Assembly (NCBI RefSeq): GCF_033115175.1
Contig: NC_084830.1
Coordinates: forward strand, 44,709,409-44,773,408
Reading direction: 5' to 3'
From: Lepus europaeus
Taxonomy: Eukaryota; Chordata; Mammalia; Lagomorpha; Leporidae
DNA: 64,000 nt
Shown piece after piece: positions 36,262-47,601 of the stretch. Below the pieces are notes generated by a model. It saw only the letters and a program-made list of their open reading frames with translations, was not told the DNA's origin and searched no databases. The stretch's first letter is position 1. Each line of letters starts with the position of its first letter. A program made the position numbers and the translations under genes.

Positions 36262-39200
36262 GTAATGTGTCTTGTGGGCGCACCAATAGACCCCGGTGGG
36301 CCAGGGTCGACGGCTGGCAGCTGGGGTCCCTAGGGGTCGAAGCCCAAGTGAGCCTCGGGGTTCTGCAGGCCGACCCCATCAAACACGCGAGGAAACAGGC
36401 CGTGCAGCGCAGCCGGAGACCCGCCGGCGAGTTGGGGGCCCCAAGGGGGTGGCCCCGGAGCCCGCGCTGTGGGTCTTTGCCCCTGACCCGGGCGTCCTCG
36501 CTCCAGAACCCAGCCCCGCTGGAGCGCTGCGCGGTGGGAAGTGTTGAGCAGGGCTTCTTGTTTTATTTTTTTATTTTTTTTTTGCACTTTATTGAGATGT
36601 AACTCACATACCGTACACCCCTGTAACGTGTTCCGTTGCTGGTTTTGGCTGTACCTGCAAACGTTGTAATGTCAGAGCATTTCATCACCCCAGGAGGAAA
36701 TCCCATAACCTTAGCCTTCCCGCTGCACCCAGCCCCTCAAGACCCTTCATCCGCTCCCCATCTCTCCGGGTTTGCTTCTTCTGGACATGTCCTATAAATG
36801 CAGTCATAAAGCGTGCGTAATGTTTGGTCTAGGAGTAAACCTCAGTCGATGTGAGTGTCTCTTCTGGGGGCCTGAGTTCTGTTCGTAGAAGTGCCTAGCA
36901 AATCCCTTCACGTCTCCCCAACCCTCTGGTTTTTACAGCCTAGAAATGCGCGCTAGAGCTTATTAATTCATTGCCCCTGCTGATTTCCCGCTAATAACAT
37001 CAAGCACTTGCCCAAAGCGCTGTGTAGATCATTTTCTAAAATTGCCCTGCATGCTCGTGCTAAATGTATGTGTGTTGTCCGAGACATCTACCCTGGGTGG
37101 GTGTATTTCTGACCCCGGGCCAGAGGAAGAAAAAGATTTAGAAAGATTCTTGTTGGAGGTAGGGAGACCTTGAGCTGGGTTCTGAAGGCTGGATTTGCCA
37201 TTTACAGTAGTTTGGTTTATAAATTAATTTATAAGGGGCTTTTTGGGGAAGCCATGGGGTAAAGGGCATTCCTGAGAGGGAATGAGTGGATTGAGACATG
37301 AAGGTGGAAGGAGGAATGGCATAAAGATTTGCAGAGGAAGTTTTAGTAATTCCAGTGCCATTTTTCTTTCTGCCTTTTTTTTTTTTTTCTTAACCAAATC
37401 TTTGGATCACTTTTAATTTATTTGACACATTTCTTTGAACTGGCTCCTTCAGTTTAACAAATTAATTTTGAAAGGAAACTTCACAACAGTGCAAAACAAC
37501 CCAACAGAAAGGACAAGTAGAAAAGAAAAATTAAAAAGTGTTATTAAAATTCTGGCTGGATACTGGGGCCTGCTTTCTCTTAAAGCTTACGTTTCTTTAA
37601 ACTTGTTTTCTTAAAAAAACTGGTGATTTTTTTTTCTCCCTTAATGTAATCAGAATTGAAGTCACAATTGCTAACATTTATTGATACTTACTCAATACTA
37701 GGCACTGTTTGAAGTACTTTATGTGCGCAGTCACTCTTACAGTCCCCATTTTTCAGATGAAGAAATGCATGCACTCTGATTAAATAAATTGCCCAAGGGC
37801 ACACCACCAAGTGTTGTAACAGAACTTGAATTCTGGCAATGAGCTTCAGAACCCAGGTTTAGTCATTTAGTTTGCCATCCCCTACCTAGAAAAATTGAAA
37901 GAGAATTGAAAAGGAAGTACTGGGATTTAGTATGTTTGACTGCCCCTTGAGGAAATCCTGTCAAATTGGACTTTAGATTGGAATTTTTGTTTTGCCTCTT
38001 TTTAACTGTGTGATCTTGTAGAGTGACTTAAACTCTCTTAGTGTGCTTAAGACAAGCAAAGTGGACATAATAACACTAGTTCATAAGATTATTAGGGAAT
38101 TAAATAAGACCATGACCAATAAAAAATTAGATTTTAACAGGGTCCAGGTTGTGGGGCTTTCCAATGCTAAACCAAAGATATAAACTTTATTTTGTAAGAG
38201 AATTATGGTATTAATTCTGGTAGAAAGTCGGGGAGGAGAGTCAGAATAGTTAAGATGTAATTTAGTGTAAGTAGAAATCAGTCATGTCTTCCTCCTCCCT
38301 CAGTCACCCAGTGGCAGCATTCAGAGTAACCCTTTTTTCCTTGAGAACAAAAGCAACTCAACAAAAATCAGAGTGACTGTAAGGGAGGCTTTGTCCTGGA
38401 GCCTGCTAAAAGCATGCACCGTCCACAACCTATATAGAGACACTGTGCACCCTTTGTTAGGAGAGAGTGTGACCGAGATACTCCCCTGGACTAGGAGGCA
38501 GAGGTCAACTGTGTTGGTAAAGCCGCAGGCAGAAAGCAGGGGAATTGCTCAAGTGTGCCAGTGCAACGAGAGAGGAGCCAAGAGGCTGCTTCGTGGCGTA
38601 GAGACTTCCCAGGGCGTTGGGCTTCCTGTGTGTTCTGCATTCAAAGTTGGTACAAGGCCACTGGAAATAGTGCTACTTTACAATATCAACGTTAAAAGGA
38701 AAATGCTGACTAGTTGTATCCTGAGAACATTACTTGGACATGTTTTAAGAACCTGTTGGAAACAGTTTTGTGCACAGAATTTGTAGTGAGTACACTCTGA
38801 AAATGTTGGGTTCCCTCCAAGAAGAATTCAAATAAGCTGAACTTTGAGGCCCTGGCTTTGGGATGCATGGGGTGTTGTCAGGAATTGCTGAGCTCAGCAC
38901 ATTTCAGGGTGCGTGAGACCCGAACCTGGAGAGATTTCAGTACCACGTTGCTGTTGCCTTGCTTCCATTTTGCTGGCACCTCATCCACATGGTTGTACAT
39001 TTTTGAAACGTGGTATAGATGATGATGTGAGATTTATTATTAGAATGCTTTTGAAAGTGTGGCTACCCTTTGGCCTGTAAGGAACACACGCCCCTCTGCA
39101 CTGTTCCAGCTACTCTGGAACCTAACAACTTAGGATAGTAGGAGTCTTTTTTGTTGCTGTTGTTGTTTCAGATTTCTTCGCTTATTTGAAAGGCAGAGTT

Positions 39201-42200
39201 AGAGAGAGAGCAAGAGGTCTTCCCATCCACTGGTTCACTAACCACTTCCCATTCACTGATTCATTAACCTGCGGTGCCACAGTACTGGCCCCTAAAATAA
39301 ACATTTTTTACATGCTTGCACCAAAAGTTGGTGCAGACATTGTTGAAATCCGTGCATAGTTTTTTTAGGGTATGCATTTTTTCATGAACCTTTTGAAGAC
39401 TACTTGTACATTTCCTGTAAAAAGTTGAATTGTGTGGGCCAGCGCTGTAACTCACCAGGTAAAGCCCTGACCTGAGTGCCAGCATCCCATATGGGCACCA
39501 ATTCAAGTCCCAGCTGCTCCACTTTTGATCCATCTCCCTGCTAATGTGCCTGGGAAAACAGTAGAAGATGGCCCAAGCGCTTGAGCCCCTGCACCGACGT
39601 GGGAGACCCAGAAGAAGCTCCTGGATCCTGGCTTCGGATTGGCTCAGCTCTGGCCATTGTAGCCATTTGGGGAGTGAACCAGCAGATGGAAGACCTCTCT
39701 TTCTCTCTCTACCTCTCTCTCTAACTTTTCCAAACAAATAAAATAAATCTTAACAAAAGAATTAGTTGAATTGTTTGGCTTCTCTTGGGTATCAGTGTGC
39801 TGTGTGCTTTTTCCATGCTAATTCTGAAATGTAGCTTCTTCATTACAGAAGAGGTCAGTTTTGAGATGAAGCACTTGGCAGAGGTAAAGTGCGCCCTCAA
39901 AAGTGCATCCTTAATTGACCCTTCAGTGAGCAAGGACTAATCTTTTCTGAGAATGATGACTTTTGAAAGAATGCTCTTGGCCAGCGCCGTGGCTCAACAG
40001 GCTAATCCTCCGCCTTGCGGCGCCGGCACACCGGGTTCTAGTCCCGGTCTGGGCGCCGGATTCTGTCCCGGTTGCCCCTCTTCCAGGCCAGCTCTCTGCT
40101 ATGGCCCAGGAAGGCAGTGGAGGATGGCCCAAGTCCTTGGGCCCTGCACCCGCATGGGAGACCAGGAGAAGCACCTGGCTCCTGGCTTCGGATCAGCGCG
40201 ATGCGCCGGCCGCAGTGGCCATTGGAGGGTGAACCAACGGCAAAAAGGAAGACCTTGCTCTCTGTCTGTCTCTCTCTCACTGTCCACTCTGCCTGTCAAA
40301 AGTAAAAAAATAAAAATAAAAAAGAAAGAATGCTCTTGACATTACATTTTGTTGTTGTTGAGGGGTAAGACACTTATAAGAATCACCCATTTTAAACATA
40401 AAATCTCCTAAGTTTTGGTAAATGTAAAGTCTTGCATCCCCTGCCATCATCTAATATTAGAGCATTTCCATCACCCCCCAGAAATTCCCTCATACTCAGT
40501 TCTGGTCGATGCCCACCCTTGGCCCAAACAACAATTCATCTACTTTCTGTAGCTGTTATTCTGTCTTTTCTAGAATTTTTTCACATGTGTGTATGTAGTG
40601 TTTCATTGGATCTATCAGTGGTTCCTTTTTTTCCTTCCTGGCTGCCATGGATAGTACTGTTCTGAACATTCATGTGAAGTCTTTGGATGTACTCATATGC
40701 TTTCATTGATCTTGAGTTGTTGACTAAGAAAGGGATTGCTGGATTGTATGTTAAGTATGTATTTAAGTTTTTCAGAAATGGCCAAGCTGTTTTCCAGAGT
40801 GGCTGTGCTGTTTTGCATTCCTGCCAACAATGGAACAATGTTCCAGTGGTTTCACCTCTGTGCCAAGGCTTGTTAATACCCGTGATGTCTTTGTGTGTTG
40901 CTGGTGTCTTTCTGTGACTTGGGTTTGTATTTCTCGAATAACTGAAAATGTTGAGCACCTTTCAGGTACTCCTTAACTCTTTGAATATTTTAAGTATCTG
41001 TTCAGATTGCTTGCCCATTTTTTATTAGATTGTTTGTATTAATGAATTATACAAGTCTTTTAGAAGATCTATGTTTTGCAAATATTTTCCTCATCTGTGA
41101 CTTTTCATGTTCTTAAAGTTATATTTTGATGAAAGTTTTGAATTATAATAAAATCCAGTGTATCAACTTTTTAATTTACTATCTGCTTTTCGTATCCTAC
41201 CAAAGGCCTCTTTCAGCAATGAATTTGATGTCCAGTGTTTATTTCTGTATGTATACACTCTCTTTCTGTTTCTTGCAGTCAAGCTGTGCTGGTCGACAGG
41301 ACCGTTTACGTTTCAGGACAGGTGGGCCTGGACCCTTCCAGTGGAAAGCTTGTGCCAGGAGGGGTAGTAGAAGAAACTAAGCAGGTAAGTCCTTGTCCAC
41401 ATTTGAAGTTCCCTTTCCCAGCACTTTTTTTTTTTTTTTTTTTTGAGAGGTAGAGTTCCACAGAGAGACAGAGACAGAAAGAGAGAGAGAGAGGTCTTCC
41501 ATCTGCCAGTTCACTCCCCAGTTGGCCGCAACAGCCCATTTGAAGCCAGGAGCCAAATGCCTCCTCCCAGATTCCCACATTGGTGCAGAAGCCCCAGCAC
41601 CTGGGCCATCTTCCACTGCCTTCCCAGAGAGTTGGATTGGAAGAGGAGCAGCCGGGACTAGAACCAGCATCCACATGCGATGCTGGGGCCACAGGTGGGG
41701 GATTAACCCACTGCACCACAATGCCGGCCCCTCCCAGCACTTTTTAAGTGAAGAGTATTAACAATCTATAGCGATTACAGAGAAATGCCTTTGAAGCTAT
41801 GCATTGCTTGCTGTAGGACAGTTTTTGATTTTTAAAAGAGTTGCAAATTTGATGAATTATTTAACAACCAAAGAAGAGAGTCTACCTTTTTATTACTAAT
41901 GTGACATCAAACCTGAATTAGCTAAATTAACATGTTCCCACTTTCACATGGATTGAGAAATTTCCCTTTCAGGGTCACTGAACTGCTGGGGAAAAAATGG
42001 AAAGTACTGCCAAAGAAGTTAAAAAAAAAAATCAACATTTTTAGAAGAGAACTATCAGAGATTGCATATAGTATGCTTTTTTAAAGGATCTTTTTTTTTC
42101 CTAATGTTTGTTTTTCATCTATATGAAAGGCAGAGATAGAGAGAGAGAGAGAAAGAGATATTCTGGTTCACTCCCCAAATTCCCACCATAGCCAAGACTG

Positions 42201-43573
42201 GGCCAGGCTGGGGTCAGGCTAAAGCAAGGAGCCAGGAACTCCATCTGGGTCTCTCACATGGATGGCCAATGTAAAAGAGCCCTGTACTTGAACTGTCACC
42301 TATAACCACCCAGGATGAGTTAGCAGAAAGCTGGATTGGAGTAGCTGGGTCTCAAACTGGCACTCTGATATGGTTTACAGTCCGTGCAAGTGTGGCTTAA
42401 CCTGCTGCACCATCATGCCTGCCCCAGTATGTTTTTTAAACCAGGGATGCAGGATACACTGCTAATCTAATAAACAGAATTAAATTATAAATTAATCAGT
42501 GTACTGGATTGTTTGTAATATGCAAACCTAGAAAACACCATGACTCCATCCTTGAGAGAGAAAACAACCTAAATATATATCCATTGAATAAATGATGCTA
42601 GATCCATATAATTAGATGGTTGAGCATTCTACAATAAATTATTACATGAAAAAACTGATATGCACAACAGCATACACAATATGCTACCACGTGTGAATGT
42701 TGGTATTTTTAAGAATATGTATGTTGGAAGCCAGCGCTGTGGAATAATGGGGTAAGCCACTGCCTGCAGTGCAGCATCCTGTATGGCATCAGTTCAAGTC
42801 CCAGCTGCTTCACTTCTGATCCAGCTCCCTGCTAATGCACCTGGGAAGGCAACAGAAGGTAGCCCAAGTGCTTGGGCCCCTGCCACCCATGTGGGAGACC
42901 CAAAAGAAGTTTCTGGCTCCTAGCTCCTGGCTCTGCCTGGCCCAGCCCCAGCTATTGCAGTCATTTGGGGAGTGAACCAGCAGATGGAAAACCTCTCTCT
43001 GTCTCTCCCTCTCTCTGTAACTCTGGCCTTTCAAGTAAATTAAATAAATCTGTAAAAAACAAAAAACAAAACAAAACAAAAAACTCTATTTATGTTTAAG
43101 AATTGTTTATAAGCATTGACTGTAAGGAGTAGTTAGCTTGGAGGAATGAAACCAGAGAGCCAGAGAGCATATCTTTACATTGTGTGTATGTTTTTATGGC
43201 TTTGGAAACACTTTGCCATCTCCATGTTTGACTCACTTTGAAGACTTTTCTTAAAAAACACAAAAGTGTGATCAGATATTATAGTGACCAGTAAAGTGGA
43301 GAGGAAGAATTAATTGGAGCTGGCTCTGTGGTGTAGTTGGTAAGACTGTCGCCTGCAGTGCCGGCATCCTATATGGGCACCAGTTCTAGACCCGGCTGCT
43401 CCACTTCCAATCCAGCTCTCTGCTATGACCTGGGAAAGCAGTGAAAGATGGCCCAAGTCCTTGGGCCCCTGCACCCACATGAGTGACTCAGAAGAAGCTC
43501 CTGGCTCCTGGCTTCTGATTGGCACAGCTCCGGCCTCTGTGGCCAATTGGAGAGTGAACCAGCAGATTGAAGA

Positions 43574-43624
<51 letters not shown>

Positions 43625-46600
43625 TTCTCTCATTGTGTAATTCTGACTTTCAAGTAAAATAAATAAATCTTTAAAAAAAGAGAATGAATTGGAAAAAGAA
43701 ATTCATTGGGGAAGAATAAGCTAAAATCTGATGTTTTCCAGAGGCTAGATGTCAGATATCCACTAATATTGTTTTTGGAGAAAAAAGGAAAAAAATCCTT
43801 TAAAATCAAATTTACTTTAAAAGAAAATATGTCTTAATCTTTACTAGCCCCTACTTATCCTTGCAGTGGTACAAAGTAAAGAATCCCGGAAATCATTTCT
43901 GTTTCATGTTCATGGACATTGACTGAAAACTTCACCCATTTTGACACCAAGGAAGGGACTTCATCCCAGTCTTCTTTTGTTGTCTTTCTTTTTAAGATTG
44001 ATATTTATTTTGAAAGTCAGAGTTACAGAGAGAAGGGAAGAGACAGAAAGATCTTCCTTCTGCTGGTTCACTCTCCAAATGGCCACAATGGCCAGGGCTG
44101 GGCCAGGCTGAATCCAGGAGCTCCTTCCAGGTCTTCTACGTGTTGGCATGGGCCCAGGTCCTTGGGCCATCATCCACTGCTTTCTCAGGCTGTTAACAGG
44201 GAGCTGGACAGGAAGTAGAGCAGCCAGGACACAAACCAGCACCCATATGGGATGCTGGTGTTGTCCCACGCAGCAGCTTAACCCACTATGCCTCAACACT
44301 GGCCCCACTCACAAAAGGAGACAGCCTTTTCACTGTATTTCAGAAATATTCAGCCATTAAAGAAAAACTAGGAAAGAAGTCACTTGAATAGAAGCATCCT
44401 AGAAAGAGTAGGGAGAATTTTTCTGTAACATCAGATGTTTAGGGAGTACTAGTAAAAGCTGGCTAGCTGGATTTAATTAAAGCTTTAACTTTAGCAGCCC
44501 TGCTTTAGATCTGTCTTGCCTTGGTTCACAGGCTCTTACAAACATGGGTGAAATTCTGAAAGCTGCGGGCTGTGACTTCACTAACGGTGAGCAACTTGAT
44601 GGTACTGCGCTGTTCATTTGTTTGATGTTTCCCTGGTCTTTTGGAAGAACTTACATATTCCCAGTAACATATCATGCCGTATGTTTGTAAAGCTGTCCTG
44701 ATGGTCTGGGAAACAGCACTGCCTCTTCTTATGTCTTCAGTCCCATTTAATCAAGACAGTCACAGACTCCTGAGTGAGTTCTCAATAATGTTTGAGACCA
44801 GACCAAATAGCGAACGCTAATGACACCGATGTCTCTTCCAGTGGTGAAAACAACTGTTTTGCTGGCTGACATAAACGACTTCACGACTGTCAATGAAATC
44901 TACAAGCAGTGTAAGTAATTTGGCTTTGTTGCTATTTTCTGTTTTAAAGAGAAATTAATCCATTAACAGATGAATGTCCATTATGAATTAAGAGTGTTGG
45001 CAATTGCTAAAGAAGTGGCATCCTGTTTTAAAAGAATTCATAAACTGAATGGAAACACACCATCTATTCCTGTGAAAAGAATCTAAGACATTTCTAAGAT
45101 TCCCTAAGTTAATATACTAAAACCTGATAAGTCCATTCTCCTCTAACTTCATTTTGTTACACCTTTCATAGGCTTCTTAAGCCCTCGTAAAATTTTATGT
45201 ACACAATTGGTATTTATATTGCTATGATATTGCATTATTCTGGCTCTGTCAGAATCAGCTAGTTAGATACCAGCATATCTTTGCCCTGGTTTCCTCGTAT
45301 ACAAATTGAGGATAATTCACTGCTACCTTACAGAGTGATTGAATCAGAACAGCCTATAGAAGCACTTAGAACAGATGCTGGCATTTTGTAGCTGCTGAAT
45401 ACATGTTAGCTGTTATTATTAACACAGCTGTCATAGTGGGGAAGATGGCTGTCCCTTTCGCCTGTGGGATGAGACAGAGGTATAATATGGGGAAAACGGT
45501 ATTACTTCCTCTGCTGAAGAAAAGTTTGTGAGAAAGTACATCCTTGCCAACTCTGCTGGCGACAGGAAAGTCCTTACACAGATAACTGGTTTGTAAATAT
45601 CACTTTAAAGGCAAAGCCCCATTCACACCACAAAAGATCAGAAAGCTCTGACATATAGAACATTATTGAATATCATGGGAATAATATATGGCAAAGTATT
45701 TTATTGAACAAATCGGAATGTGATCTCTTTTTGTGCTTACTAGTCTCTAAAGCACATATATTCCTTTATACAGTGTAGAATAACAGTACAATGTCTGGAA
45801 ACTAAAATTAAGTTCTTTTAAATTCAGATTTCAAGAGTAATTTTCCTGCGAGAGCTGCTTACCAGGTTGCTGCTTTGCCCTTAGTAAGTACACTTTAAAA
45901 ATAATGATTTCTACATTGTTTTCTAAATATAATGAACTAAGCACACTGTTAAAAGAAATTGAAAAAGAAATAGTCCTGCTTTGCAGAAACTTAAAGTCTA
46001 AATGGAAACAGCCCATATTGCACACATGGAAAAAAATTAAGAAGTCTTATAAGGCAACACATGAACATAGACATAACAGAATCAGGGTCTTTAAATTGTG
46101 AGAAAAAGTAAAACTACAGCTGTATTGGATTGTTATTTAGGGGGCTATAAATTTGCACAAGGTTTGTGAGTTCTGCAGTAAAAATTTCACTTAGCTATTA
46201 TATAATAAACTATGTAGATATTCCACTAAAAAAAAAAACTCTAAGCCATTGGAGCACATAGACACACATATTTATCACCACTCTGATTTTCTCACTCACT
46301 AAATGCTCTTTACCTGTGCCTCTTTTTTTTTTTAAGATTTATTTATTTATTTGAGAACCAGAGTTACAGAAAGAGAGAGGGAGAAACAGAGAGATCTTCC
46401 ATCCACTGATTCACTCCCCAAATGGCTGCAACGGGTGGAGCTGGGCCAATCAGAAGCCAGGACCCAGGAATCTTCCAGGTCTACCACATGGATACAGGAG
46501 CTCAAGCAGTTGGGCCATCTTCTGCTGCATTCCCAAGCCATCAGTAGGGAGCTGGATAGGAAGAGGAACAGCCAAGACTCGAACCAGCGCCCATGTGGGA

Positions 46601-47601
46601 TGCCAGTGCTGCAATCCATTGCTTAACCTGCTACACCACAGTGCCAGCCCCCTACCTGTCCCTCTTGGCAGCACAGTAACCTGCCCATTAAGAAGCAGCT
46701 CTTACTGACTTCCACTTAGTATTTTTACACTAAAGAAAAGTTATCTCCTAAGCATGTCCTTTTTATTGCTTTAATTAGTTGTTTCTTGAGATGATCATGA
46801 TCATCCAATTAAAGTATTGGAGGGTAGCAGAAAGACTCTGAACTTGGAATCACAACATACGGATTTGAACCTTTGCTGTTCACCCTGATGGCTTAGGCTG
46901 AATTAATCAACCTTTCTATGCAAATTGTCCTGTGAATTAGTGGGAGAACATCCTTCTAATGGGGCTACTGGGAGCCTCATATGAGCCTGTATATAAAGAT
47001 GTAGCTGGAGCTGTGATAGGTTCCCAGTGAACAGTCCCTCCTTTCCTTCCTTGAAAAGTTTAATGTTGAAAATACTGTCTTAAAAAAAAAAAAGAAAGAA
47101 AGAAAATACTGTCTTGATGGGGCTGGTGCTGTGGCATGGCGGGTAAAGCCACTGCCTGCAGTGTTGGCATCCCGTATAGATGCTGGTTCGAGTCCCGGCT
47201 GCTCCACTTCCAATCCAGCTCTCTTCTATGGCCTAGGAAAGCAGTAGAAGATGGCCCAAGTGCTTGGGCTGCTGCACATGGTAGACCTGAAAAAAGCTCC
47301 TGGCTCCTGATTGGCCCAGTTTCAGCCATTGTGGCCCTTTGGGAAGTGAACCAGCAGATGGAAGATATCTCTCCCTTTCTCTTTCTCTCTCTCTCTAACT
47401 CTGCCTTTCAAATAAATAAATAAATCTTAAAAAGAAATACTGTCTTGATGTTAGCTGCATCAGTTTGGATTGGGTATTATAGAGATCTGTTGATTTGTAA
47501 AAAGTGATTGAAATATCGTCCCATTCTTTTCCTCCCAGGGAAGTCGTGTTGAAATTGAAGCAATAGCTGTCCAAGGACCTCTCTCAATAGCCACACTCTG
47601 A
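36197..47601 (+). CDS. RIDA: RIDA, reactive intermediate imine deaminase A (six exons, complete)
   Basis: RIDA hydrolyses reactive enamine/imine products of PLP enzymes (for example those from serine and threonine dehydratases) to 2-oxoacids and ammonia. It is a small trimeric protein of the YjgF/YER057c/UK114 family. The six joined exons give 137 residues, the same length as human as I recall it, starting MSSLVRKVISTAKAPAAIGP. Family hallmarks are visible: Tyr21 in IGPYSQA, the YVSGQVGLDP strand, the catalytic Arg107 in FPARAAYQVAALP, and Glu122 in VEIEA. The start codon context is accATGt, with no upstream in-frame extension in the family. Intron 1 is about 5 kb. The gene runs divergently from POP1 from a shared CpG island and convergently towards ERICH5. 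One odd residue, Leu117, is listed in the findings. Confidence 0.97.
36565..36840. mobile_element. Old L1 3' fragment in RIDA intron 1
   Basis: ttattgagatgtaactcaca, catttcatcaccccaggagg and ggacatgtcctataaatgca match a common old L1 3' region. It starts right at the edge of the CpG island. Confidence 0.6.
37660..37880 (+). mobile_element. MIR element
   Basis: gctaacatttattgatactt, ctaggcactgtttgaagtac, cagatgaagaaatgcatgca and agaacccaggtttagtcatt follow the MIR consensus over most of its length. In RIDA intron 1. Confidence 0.75.
37881..39160. other. RIDA intron 1, unassigned
   Basis: SINE-free stretch with a 137-codon open frame (38,373-38,786) that resembles no protein I know and shows no splice context. 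Confidence 0.4.
39166..39293 (-). mobile_element. C-type SINE with large internal deletion
   Basis: 3' part (cttatttgaaaggcagagtt) and 5' end (cggtgccacagtactggccc) are present; the middle is missing. Confidence 0.7.
39310..39412. mobile_element. Mariner-like MITE fragment
   Basis: gaaatccgtgcatagttttt and ttttcatgaaccttttgaag. Half element in RIDA intron 1. Confidence 0.45.
39437..39760 (+). mobile_element. C-type SINE with target duplication
   Basis: Head tgggccagcgctgtaactca; agttgaattgt on both sides. In RIDA intron 1. Confidence 0.88.
39978..40325 (+). mobile_element. C-type SINE, young, with target duplication
   Basis: Head ttggccagcgccgtggctca; gaaagaatgctctt before and after. In RIDA intron 1. 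Confidence 0.92.
40340..41200 (-). mobile_element. Old L1 fragment with ORF2 C-terminal remnant
   Basis: The minus strand at 40,581-40,958 encodes TLFHCWQECKTAQPLWKTAW followed by FLKNLN and TYNPAIPFL, the recognisable L1 ORF2 C-terminus. Flanking text (gggattgctggattgtatgt, gcaaatattttcctcatctg on plus) is also L1. The rest of ORF2 is absent. It lies in RIDA intron 1. Confidence 0.75.
41279..41384 (+). CDS. RIDA: RIDA exon 2 (residues 22-57)
   Basis: 106 bp between tcttgcag and aagcag|gtaagt. It encodes SQAVLVDRTVYVSGQVGLDP and GGVVEETKQ. An antisense SINE begins about 38 bp past the donor. Confidence 0.96.
41422..41730 (-). mobile_element. C-type SINE beside RIDA exon 2
   Basis: Antisense, long T run then gagaggtagagttccacaga, to caccacaatgccggcccc. 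tcccagcacttttt flanks it. Starts 38 bp past the exon 2 donor. Confidence 0.9.
42108..42425 (-). mobile_element. C-type SINE, diverged
   Basis: Antisense: atctatatgaaaggcagaga to tgcaccatcatgcctgcccc. Confidence 0.78.
42470..42726 (+). mobile_element. Old L1 3' fragment
   Basis: acaacctaaatatatatcca and attctacaataaattattac resemble an L1 3' region. A SINE interrupts its end at 42,727. Confidence 0.5.
42727..43081 (+). mobile_element. C-type SINE
   Basis: Head gaagccagcgctgtggaata, tail aaattaaataaatctg and an (aaaac)n run. Confidence 0.85.
43314..43679 (+). mobile_element. C-type SINE with long (CT)n
   Basis: Head tggagctggctctgtggtgt; a (CT)n tract of about 44 bp at 43,579-43,622. gaatgaattgga-like duplication. 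Confidence 0.87.
43990..44305 (-). mobile_element. C-type SINE
   Basis: Antisense: ttaagattgatatttatttt to atgcctcaacactggcccc. About 225 bp before RIDA exon 3. Confidence 0.83.
44532..44586 (+). CDS. RIDA: RIDA exon 3 (about residues 58-75)
   Basis: 55 bp between gttcacag and aacg|gtgagc. It encodes ALTNMGEILKAAGCDFTN and ends one base into codon 76. Confidence 0.95.
44842..44910 (+). CDS. RIDA: RIDA exon 4 (about residues 76-98)
   Basis: 69 bp between cttccag and gcagt|gtaagt. It encodes VVKTTVLLADINDFTTVNEI and YKQ. Confidence 0.96.
44920..45235. other. RIDA intron 4, unassigned
   Basis: Unique AT-rich intron sequence before the MIR. Nothing recognised. Confidence 0.4.
45240..45425 (-). 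mobile_element. MIR element
   Basis: tggtttcctcgtatacaaat and atgctggcattttgtagctg are MIR in antisense. In RIDA intron 4. Confidence 0.5.
45828..45883 (+). CDS. RIDA: RIDA exon 5 (residues 99-117, catalytic arginine)
   Basis: 56 bp between aattcag and cccTTA|gtaagt. It encodes YFKSNFPARAAYQVAALPL and holds Arg107. The final codon TTA (Leu) replaces the lysine found here in human as I recall it. The donor gtaagt is perfect, and the next in-frame bases (GTAAG...) give no alternative boundary. Confidence 0.94.
46322..46650 (-). mobile_element. C-type SINE with target duplication
   Basis: Antisense; tacctgtgcctctt / tacctgtccctctt on the two sides. RIDA intron 5. Confidence 0.88.
46845..47035 (-). 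mobile_element. MIR-like fragment
   Basis: actctgaacttggaatcaca and ttaatcaacctttctatgca match antisense MIR. In RIDA intron 5. Confidence 0.5.
47119..47434 (+). mobile_element. C-type SINE with target duplication
   Basis: Head ggggctggtgctgtggcatg; aaatactgtcttgatg on both sides. About 100 bp before RIDA exon 6. Confidence 0.92.
47539..47601 (+). CDS. RIDA: RIDA exon 6 (residues 118-137 and stop)
   Basis: Acceptor tcctcccag, then GSRVEIEAIAVQGPLSIATL and TGA at 47,599. It contains Glu122 of the active site. The 3' UTR follows. Confidence 0.95.
   Translation, partial: GSRVEIEAIAVQGPLSIATL

Larger units (their letters stand above)
35380..36540. promoter_or_regulatory. CpG island, shared POP1/RIDA promoter
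   Basis: A GC- and CpG-rich stretch spans the start of RIDA on the plus strand and the probable first exon of POP1 on the minus strand. It is the only long CpG-dense non-SINE segment in the window. No TATA box is evident, which fits a housekeeping bidirectional promoter. The borders are approximate, judged by eye. Confidence 0.85.

Noticed and set aside
35638-36333. 231-codon open frame on the plus strand over the CpG island
   Set aside because: GC-rich islands give long chance frames; it overlaps the real RIDA start in another frame and encodes Arg/Pro/Gly-rich sequence with no recognisable domain.
38373-38786. 137-codon open frame in RIDA intron 1
   Set aside because: No recognised domain, no splice or promoter context. 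Kept only as an unassigned stretch.
40581-40958. 125-codon minus-strand frame
   Set aside because: It is a relic of L1 ORF2 C-terminus, not a host gene.
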